64,000 nt of DNA. It comes from Mangrovicoccus sp049603835. GTDB taxonomy: Bacteria; Pseudomonadota; Alphaproteobacteria; Rhodobacterales; Rhodobacteraceae. The translations under genes were made by a program, and so were the position numbers. Under the pieces are notes generated by a model that saw nothing but the letters and a program-made list of their open reading frames with translations, made no database searches and was not told the DNA's origin. The stretch covers positions 1-64,000 of the forward strand of contig JBMYSZ010000018.1 of assembly GCA_049603835.1 (NCBI GenBank), in the 5' to 3' direction. How positions within the stretch are numbered: position 1 is the first letter of the stretch; each line of letters opens with the position of its first letter. Of the stretch, positions 59,473-64,000 are shown piece after piece.

Positions 59473-59691
59473 ATGGCCAAGGAAGAAATGCTCGAATTTC
59501 CTGGTGTCGTGAAGGAACTCCTGCCCAATGCGACATTCCGGGTCGAGCTTGAGAACGGCCATGAGATTATCGCACATACGGCAGGAAAGATGCGCAAGAA
59601 CCGGATTCGTGTTCTTGCCGGCGACAAAGTACAGGTTGAAATGACCCCCTATGATCTGACTAAGGGTCGGATCAATTACCGCTTTAAGTAA
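59473..59691 (+). CDS. infA: Translation initiation factor IF-1
   Basis: IF-1, 72 residues, S1/OB fold binding the 30S A-site. It reads AKEEMLEFPGVVKELLPNAT, then FRVELENGHEIIAHTAGKMR and ends RGRINYRFK-like. Start 59473 aligns with the universal MAK start and has TGGAG upstream. The 72-bp gap before it may hold an own promoter. It leads into maf. Confidence 0.97.
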   Translation: MAKEEMLEFPGVVKELLPNATFRVELENGHEIIAHTAGKMRKNRIRVLAGDKVQVEMTPYDLTKGRINYRFK

Positions 59692-59703
59692 GCTCAACTC
59701 TCT

Positions 59704-60282
59704 ATGCGGTTGATCTTAGGATCCGGTTCGCCCCGGAGGCTAGAGCTATTGGGACAATTGGGCATCACCCCTGACGAGGTGCGCCCCCCCGATATCAATG
59801 AAGACCCTGCCGATGGCGAGCTGCCGCGCCCCTATTGCCTGCGCATCTCTGCCGAGAAGGCGCGGGCCGTGGTGGCCGAGCCCGAGGATCTTGTGCTTTG
59901 CGCAGATACCACCGTGGCTTTGGGACGACGCATCTTGGGTAAACCCGAGGATGCAGACCAAGCCCGGCGCTTTTTGCGGCTCATGTCTGGGCGGCGCCAT
60001 AAGGTGATTACGGTTGTGACCGCCAAACGCGGTGATGTACTGCGCCAAACACCTGTTGTGAGCCAGATCAAGCTGAAAATCCTCTCTGATCAAGAGCTAG
60101 ACCATTACATCGCCAGCGATGAATGGCGCGGTAAGGCTGGGGGATATGGGATCCAAGGTAAGGCCGCCGTCTTTGCGCCCTGGATCCAAGGCTCTTTCAC
60201 CGGGATTGTTGGCCTGCCCCTGGCGGAGACAGCGCAGCTTTTGCAGGGCATGGGCTATCCGCTTTATGAGCGTGCCGCATGA
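59704..60282 (+). CDS. maf: Maf-family nucleoside triphosphate pyrophosphatase
   Basis: A 192-residue Maf/HAM1-like enzyme that hydrolyses dTTP/UTP or modified nucleotides. The start LILGSGSPRRLELLGQLGI, the catalytic-region LCADTTVALGRRILGKPED and GKAGGYGIQGKAAVF are all typical. Start 12 bp after infA, stop overlapping the next gene by ATGA, so the order infA-maf-RNase E/G-yacG is one unit. Confidence 0.92.
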   Translation: MRLILGSGSPRRLELLGQLGITPDEVRPPDINEDPADGELPRPYCLRISAEKARAVVAEPEDLVLCADTTVALGRRILGKPEDADQARRFLRLMSGRRHKVITVVTAKRGDVLRQTPVVSQIKLKILSDQELDHYIASDEWRGKAGGYGIQGKAAVFAPWIQGSFTGIVGLPLAETAQLLQGMGYPLYERAA

Positions 60283-61316
60283 AGGGGCGTCAGGTTGCAT
60301 TAGGGGTCTATAAGGACCGTGCCGCCGCCGCGCTGATGGTTGATGGCAAACTCGAAGATTTCCTGATCGAAGCTGATGATGCAACGCCCGCTCCGGGCGC
60401 GATTTATCGCGGCATTGTCGATCGACAGATGAAGGGGCAGGGGGGCGTCTTTCTGCGCCTCGGCAATGGGCAGCGCGGTTTCCTGCGCCAGGCTAAGGGG
60501 CTCGCCCCTGGTCAGCCGCTTCTGGTGCAGGTGGTCAGCCATGCGGAGCCCGGAAAAGCGCCACCGCTTACCACGCGTATTCTCTTCAAAAGCCGCTATG
60601 CGATTGTGACACCGGACGCGCCTGGGGTGAATATCTCGCGCCAGATCCGCGAAGAGGAAGACCGCGACCGCATTGCCGAAATCGCGCATGGGATCGAGCT
60701 TGCCGAAGGTCATGGGGCAATTCTGCGCTCTGCAGCGCGTCTGGCCTCGGACGAAGAAATCGCGGATGACCTGGCGGCAATGGCTGATTTGGCCGAAGCG
60801 GTGATGAGCGATGCCCAGGGCAGTGAGCCCGAGCTGCTGGTCGATGCGCCGGATCCGGCGCATTTGGCCTGGCGCGAATGGGCCGATCCTGCTCCAGATC
60901 AGATCTTAGAAGAGGATGACGCTTTCGAGATCGCAGGCGTTCTTGATGCGCTAGAGGATCTGTATCGGGGCGAGGCTTTGGCCTCGGGCGGGTCTATGAT
61001 CGTCGAGCCGACCCGCGCGCTCGTGGCGGTGGATGTGAATACCGGCGGCGACAGCTCGCCTGCGGCGGGGCTAAAGGCCAATATCGACGCGGCGCGGGCT
61101 TTGCCTCGGGCATTGCGTCTACAGGGGCTCGGTGGGCAAATTGTGGTGGATTTCGCGCCAATGCCCAAGAAGGATCGCAAGACCCTAGAGCAAAGCCTGC
61201 GCGCGGCCTTTAAGGCAGATGCGGTGGAAACCAATCTGGTGGGCTGGACCTCTATGGGCTTGTTTGAGTTGCAGCGAAAACGCGAACGCCTACCGCTGCA
61301 TGAGGCTCGGCCGTGA
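60279..61316 (+). CDS. Ribonuclease E/G family protein (short, RNase G-like)
   Basis: A 345-residue member holding the S1-like N-terminal region (GAIYRGIVDRQMKGQGGVFLRLGNGQRGFL, in part) and a catalytic DNase I-like part with VDVNTGGDSSPAAGLKANIDAARALPRALRLQGLGGQIVVDF (in part), which has both Mg-binding Asp areas. It is shorter than RNase E and lacks the Zn-link CPxCxG and the degradosome tail. Sits between maf and yacG as in relatives. Role probably rRNA or mRNA processing. Confidence 0.9.
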   Translation: MKGRQVALGVYKDRAAAALMVDGKLEDFLIEADDATPAPGAIYRGIVDRQMKGQGGVFLRLGNGQRGFLRQAKGLAPGQPLLVQVVSHAEPGKAPPLTTRILFKSRYAIVTPDAPGVNISRQIREEEDRDRIAEIAHGIELAEGHGAILRSAARLASDEEIADDLAAMADLAEAVMSDAQGSEPELLVDAPDPAHLAWREWADPAPDQILEEDDAFEIAGVLDALEDLYRGEALASGGSMIVEPTRALVAVDVNTGGDSSPAAGLKANIDAARALPRALRLQGLGGQIVVDFAPMPKKDRKTLEQSLRAAFKADAVETNLVGWTSMGLFELQRKRERLPLHEARP

Positions 61317-61501
61317 GCTGCCCGATTTGTTCAAAGCCGGCCATGGCTAGTTATCGCCCCTTTTGCTCAAAACGTTGCGCGGATGTGGATCTGGGGCGGT
61401 GGCTGACTGAGGGCTATGCTTTGCCAGGGGAAGATGAGGCGGTGGAAGAAGAAAATTCACCAAATGACGAGAAGGCTACAAAAACTTCAAAAAGCCTCTA
61501 G
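61313..61501 (+). CDS. yacG: DNA gyrase inhibitor YacG-like zinc protein
   Basis: A 62-residue zinc-ribbon protein. C3, C6, C18 and C22 bind Zn (SCPICSKPA, PFCSKRCAD); VDLGRWLTEGYALPG is the family middle. YacG inhibits gyrase in E. coli. GTG start overlaps the previous stop. The C-terminus is acidic and then Lys/Ser-rich. Last gene of the murA-yacG cluster, 57 bp before tRNA-Phe. Confidence 0.93.
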   Translation: MSCPICSKPAMASYRPFCSKRCADVDLGRWLTEGYALPGEDEAVEEENSPNDEKATKTSKSL

Positions 61502-61558
61502 ACACCCCCGGTCACCTCGCATAATACACCGCGACCTGACCGGCTCAGCCGACCCAAT

Positions 61559-61633
61559 GCCCGGGTAGCTCAGGGGTAGAGCAGTGGATTGAAAATCCTC
61601 GTGTCGGTGGTTCGATTCCGCCCCCGGGCACCA
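61559..61633 (+). tRNA. tRNA-Phe (GAA)
   Basis: A 75-nt clover-leaf: acceptor GCCCGGG / CCCGGGC, D-arm GCTC-AGGGGTA-GAGC, anticodon stem and loop TTGAAAA (anticodon GAA), T-arm GGTGG-TTCGATT-CCGCC, CCA encoded. Its 3' half is a common phage/island attachment site; DNA of different character begins directly after it. Confidence 0.96.
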
Positions 61634-61847
61634 CTTTTAACAATTTAAAACAATGCCTTGCGCTGTTTGTCGCTGTGTCGTTCCTCTGTGGTTTTCGGCT
61701 GGGGTAGCACTGGGGTATCATTTCAAAGCTATTCTTCCAGATTTCGCTTGAGACGCAAATTACTGCTTCGACGTGAAAGCCGCGAACCGAACCCAACAAG
61801 TAGGACACACCGCATCGAGGTTCCGTGGATCGCGCAAAACGGATTTT
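61634..61847. other. Junction between tRNA-Phe and the defence locus
   Basis: A 214-bp AT-richer stretch without a credible gene. It follows the tRNA-Phe 3' end (a usual attL/attR position) and precedes the stop of the helicase gene. An ORF on the minus strand running across the tRNA is spurious. It could be a relic of an integrated element, but no integrase or second att copy is visible here. Confidence 0.45.
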
Positions 61848-63176
61848 CTAAGGAGCGAAGGGAGCGGAATTTAGCCTCCCCGTTCCAAGAACAATAATGG
61901 TGCAATGGCTCTTGGCGCGTGTCATGGCGTTGTATAGCAAACGCCGTTTGTGCTCATCACTTCCGGTTACTGACTGTGGCCACAGGACGATCACTCTGTC
62001 GAACTCTCTATTTTTTGCTCCGTGGATGGACATGGCCTTGACCTTCGCACTTTTCTTGAAGCCAAGGCGCGTGTTGTTTCTGACTGCATCGGAGACAAAG
62101 GAAACCAGTTGATCTTTTTCGAACTCGCTTTGGCCTGTGATCCTATGCAGTCTCCGGACGCGCCAGTCTACTGATTTGACCGCGGGCATTGCCAAGTGAT
62201 TGTCAAGCAAAGCACATACTTCATCGTATGAAGCTGAGGCTGGAAATTCTAACATTTCTGTCAGTTCGTCCGCAATGCTGACATCATTGCCTTCCCAACT
62301 GACTGAATAAGCGTTGTGTGGCCATGGCCCTTGCCGTTCTGTGACCGTGTTAATTGCGCTCCGTATGATTGTGTTCGTCGAGTCTGGCGTGAGGATTGCA
62401 ACGTCATCAGAGCCAAGCCTCAATTGAAACGCCAAATTCCATGCGAGCAATCCTGAATTTTTGGCTGTGGCTGGAACTTCCAAGAGTTCAATACCTTCCG
62501 CGACCCAATGAACCCTATCAGTCTTCCTGATAGCTTCCTCATTTAATGCAGCCCGAATGTCTTCACCTCTCCTCACCACCAAAACGGCGGAAAGCAAACC
62601 CGTCATATCCGTTCTGTGATTTTGGGTAAGGGAGTGAGAGGTTCCGAAGCCCTGCAATTGCTCGATGAAACCCGCTGTTTCTTGACCACCGCTCAAACAC
62701 TGAAAACCGTCTGCGGCAACCACAGCCGCACAACACTCCATTAAACCAAGAATTATTCCCTGCCGATGAACATCGACGAGGTCTTGGGCCTCATCGACCA
62801 GCACCAAGGGATATGTTCTTGCCACCCAACGACGAACCTCAGCATCTTTCAAGAGTTCACTGGCCAAGAAACAAGGCCCGTCAAATTGGCCTAGCTTCTC
62901 GGCCTGCTGCCGCATTTCGTCGGTCAGTTTGGCACTTCTTCGTTTGGCCAACGATTGAGCAAAAGAGTCAAAGGTGACACAGTCAAATTTTCGTCTGAAA
63001 GCCGCCTCGGCGTTCAGGCTAGAAGTGAGCCGCCGTCGCGCACCATTCATAAAGGTAAGTGCAAGCATACGTTGATCCTCACCCAACGCATCGTTCGCGA
63101 TCAATTGCCGGGCATGAGCCACCATGCTGAAGGTCTTGCCCGACCCGGCCGGCCCTTCGAAGAAGTCAAATGTCAT
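61848..63176 (-). CDS. gajB: UvrD/Rep-like helicase, probable Gabija GajB
   Basis: A 442-residue SF1 helicase: Walker A GPAGSGKT (8-15), motif II VDEAQD (127-132), motif III region VVAADGFQCLSG, motif IV QNHRT (185-189), motif V region MSIHGAKNREFDRVIV (about 382-397), motif VI LYNAMTRAKSH (414-423). ATG 63176 overlaps the upstream nuclease gene stop by 11 bases; the longer form to 63284 is unneeded. Gene order OLD/TOPRIM nuclease then short UvrD-like helicase is that of Gabija, where GajB senses free nucleotides or DNA ends and GajA cleaves DNA. The call depends on the nuclease neighbour. Codon use and composition differ from the rest of the window. Confidence 0.78.
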   Translation of the reverse strand: MTFDFFEGPAGSGKTFSMVAHARQLIANDALGEDQRMLALTFMNGARRRLTSSLNAEAAFRRKFDCVTFDSFAQSLAKRRSAKLTDEMRQQAEKLGQFDGPCFLASELLKDAEVRRWVARTYPLVLVDEAQDLVDVHRQGIILGLMECCAAVVAADGFQCLSGGQETAGFIEQLQGFGTSHSLTQNHRTDMTGLLSAVLVVRRGEDIRAALNEEAIRKTDRVHWVAEGIELLEVPATAKNSGLLAWNLAFQLRLGSDDVAILTPDSTNTIIRSAINTVTERQGPWPHNAYSVSWEGNDVSIADELTEMLEFPASASYDEVCALLDNHLAMPAVKSVDWRVRRLHRITGQSEFEKDQLVSFVSDAVRNNTRLGFKKSAKVKAMSIHGAKNREFDRVIVLWPQSVTGSDEHKRRLLYNAMTRAKSHCTIIVLGTGRLNSAPFAP

Positions 63177-64000
63177 TGAGCGGCTCGAACCGGAAGGTCG
63201 GCATGGCAGCACCGTCTTTCGTCTCCCGAATGAAAAGTGGAGAACTCTGGACTGATGGGTCAAGCAGAGTGTCACAAAGTGCATTAAGCAGCTGGGCTGC
63301 CCGCTTGCGGCATGCGGATTCGCCCATCAGAATCGACGACGTGATTTCTTGCGTCGGGGCGTAGGACTTCCGACCTTCCAAGAAAGTAGAAAGCTCTGCC
63401 GCGCTATCGATTGCCGTGCCATTGGCCGCAACTAACTGGGGTAAAACTTGTGCAAGGTTTGCTTCCGCAATCCAAGTGATTACGTGCTCAATTTTCCAAT
63501 CTGTTGGCCATATGATTGCCGCGCTAGGCGATGGATCAGCCTCATTCAATTCCGTTAGGTAGCCCCTTCCGGCTTGATCTCCGTCAACAAGGATTGCGCA
63601 GTTCTGATGGACACGTCTGACCACTTCATGCGTCTCAGCGATCTTTGCGTCGTCTGTGGGCACGACCCCAACAAACGTCGAGAACTTCGATTGTTCATCT
63701 TCAGGCGAGTCCCAACTTTGCCTAAGTTCCAAGGCAGTTTGGAGCGCCTCTAGCCAAGCGACATCGCTGATACCTTCTGGTATCAGAACACGCTGATGCA
63801 TCAGCGCGGCAATTAACTTTTGTCGCCAAGCAAAAAAGAGGTGTTGCTTGTGATTGGTCGGACCTGCGGGTGCTGTCTTTGACAATGGAGAGACAGACAT
63901 CTGTCCATCGTCGTTATTGACAAAATAAGTTGCTTCGACAGGAAACATCGCCGCAACTAGCGGTGAGTGTGTAGTGACAATAGTCTGATCACAGAGAGCG
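63166..64000 (-). CDS. gajA: OLD-family ATP-dependent TOPRIM endonuclease, C-terminal part, probable GajA (partial)
   Basis: The gene runs off the window end; the reading frame is open to base 64000. The first visible residues DQTIVTTHSPLVA are the H-loop/D-loop end of an ABC-type ATPase, as in OLD proteins. A TOPRIM domain follows: VLIPEGISDVAWLEA with the acidic Glu and Ser-Asp, then AILVDGDQAGRGYL with the DGDxAG metal site. A helical tail ends in FEPLNDI. The internal ATG at 63948 is not the true start. It overlaps gajB by 11 bases. Alternative: a different OLD-nuclease defence pair; the ATPase part outside the window would settle it. Confidence 0.75.
   Translation of the reverse strand, partial: ALCDQTIVTTHSPLVAAMFPVEATYFVNNDDGQMSVSPLSKTAPAGPTNHKQHLFFAWRQKLIAALMHQRVLIPEGISDVAWLEALQTALELRQSWDSPEDEQSKFSTFVGVVPTDDAKIAETHEVVRRVHQNCAILVDGDQAGRGYLTELNEADPSPSAAIIWPTDWKIEHVITWIAEANLAQVLPQLVAANGTAIDSAAELSTFLEGRKSYAPTQEITSSILMGESACRKRAAQLLNALCDTLLDPSVQSSPLFIRETKDGAAMPTFRFEPLNDI

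Noticed and set aside
61545..61808. An 87-codon minus-strand ORF over tRNA-Phe
   Set aside because: It contains the peptide GGGIEPPTRGFSIHCSTPELPGH, a well-known false translation of the antisense strand of this tRNA.
61634..61847. A remnant integrase gene after tRNA-Phe
   Set aside because: No catalytic Arg/His/Tyr blocks can be read in any frame of this short stretch.

Overview
The window looks like chromosomal DNA of a heterotrophic alphaproteobacterium of the Rhodobacteraceae (Roseobacter/Rhodobacter group). Supporting signs are the moderately high G+C, an F0 ATP synthase operon separate from F1, two Hint_2-type proteins, a PF13769-type small protein beside a corrinoid methyltransferase, the order pcm-like / tolC / popZ-like, and the order murA / DUF2948 / hisD / UPF0262 / infA / maf / RNase E/G / yacG. 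Most of the window is housekeeping and transport DNA. The last 2.4 kb is different.

Layout. 1-3.2 kb: the end of a family-1 sugar-type ABC operon closed by a GpdQ-like phosphodiesterase. 3.4-10.6 kb: ferredoxin, two paralogous Hint-domain proteins, a methyl-THF:corrinoid methyltransferase (probably one part of a split methionine synthase) with its PF13769 neighbour, Ppx/GppA and rlmE. 10.6-17.2 kb: antiporter, TIM-barrel isomerase, Zn peptidase, transglutaminase, LysR, an unexplained mini-ORF locus, and a methyltransferase-ArsR pair. 17.4-20.2 kb: F0 operon atpI-B-E-b'-b. 20.4-26.4 kb: NCS2 permease, hemE/hemC divergon, PPK2, an orphan basic protein and a YqaA-type membrane protein. 26.4-32.2 kb: urtABCDE urea transporter, read on the minus strand, with two clover-leaf palindromic elements between urtB and urtC. 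32.7-37.9 kb: tRNA-Met, an Ala/Pro-rich protein, a Pcm-like protein, TolC, a PopZ-like protein and a double GNAT protein. 37.9-43.5 kb: a GntR-controlled polyamine-type ABC transporter ending in a hydantoin/allantoin racemase-family gene. 43.6-50.3 kb: efp, fructosamine kinase, YgfZ, glycosyltransferase, phosphatase, class V aminotransferase, and Zur-boxed znuA with a very large His-rich loop. 50.4-53.5 kb: glycine betaine/proline ABC operon. 54-61.6 kb: tRNA-Thr, the murA-hisD-infA-yacG cluster and tRNA-Phe.

Immediately after tRNA-Phe, base composition and codon use change. Two overlapping minus-strand genes follow: a UvrD-like helicase and the C-terminal part of an OLD-family ATPase/TOPRIM nuclease that runs off the window. 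This matches the two-gene Gabija anti-phage system (GajA-GajB) at a classical tRNA integration site.

The points most worth a second look are the Gabija-like locus, the twin Hint proteins (near-identical Hint and C-tail, unrelated-looking N-terminal parts, splice-junction-like Cys and Asp-Asn-Thr), the structured mini-ORF locus at 15.75-16.05 kb, the tandem clover-leaf elements in urt, and the PopZ-like protein. All assignments come from reading the sequence; no database search was run.
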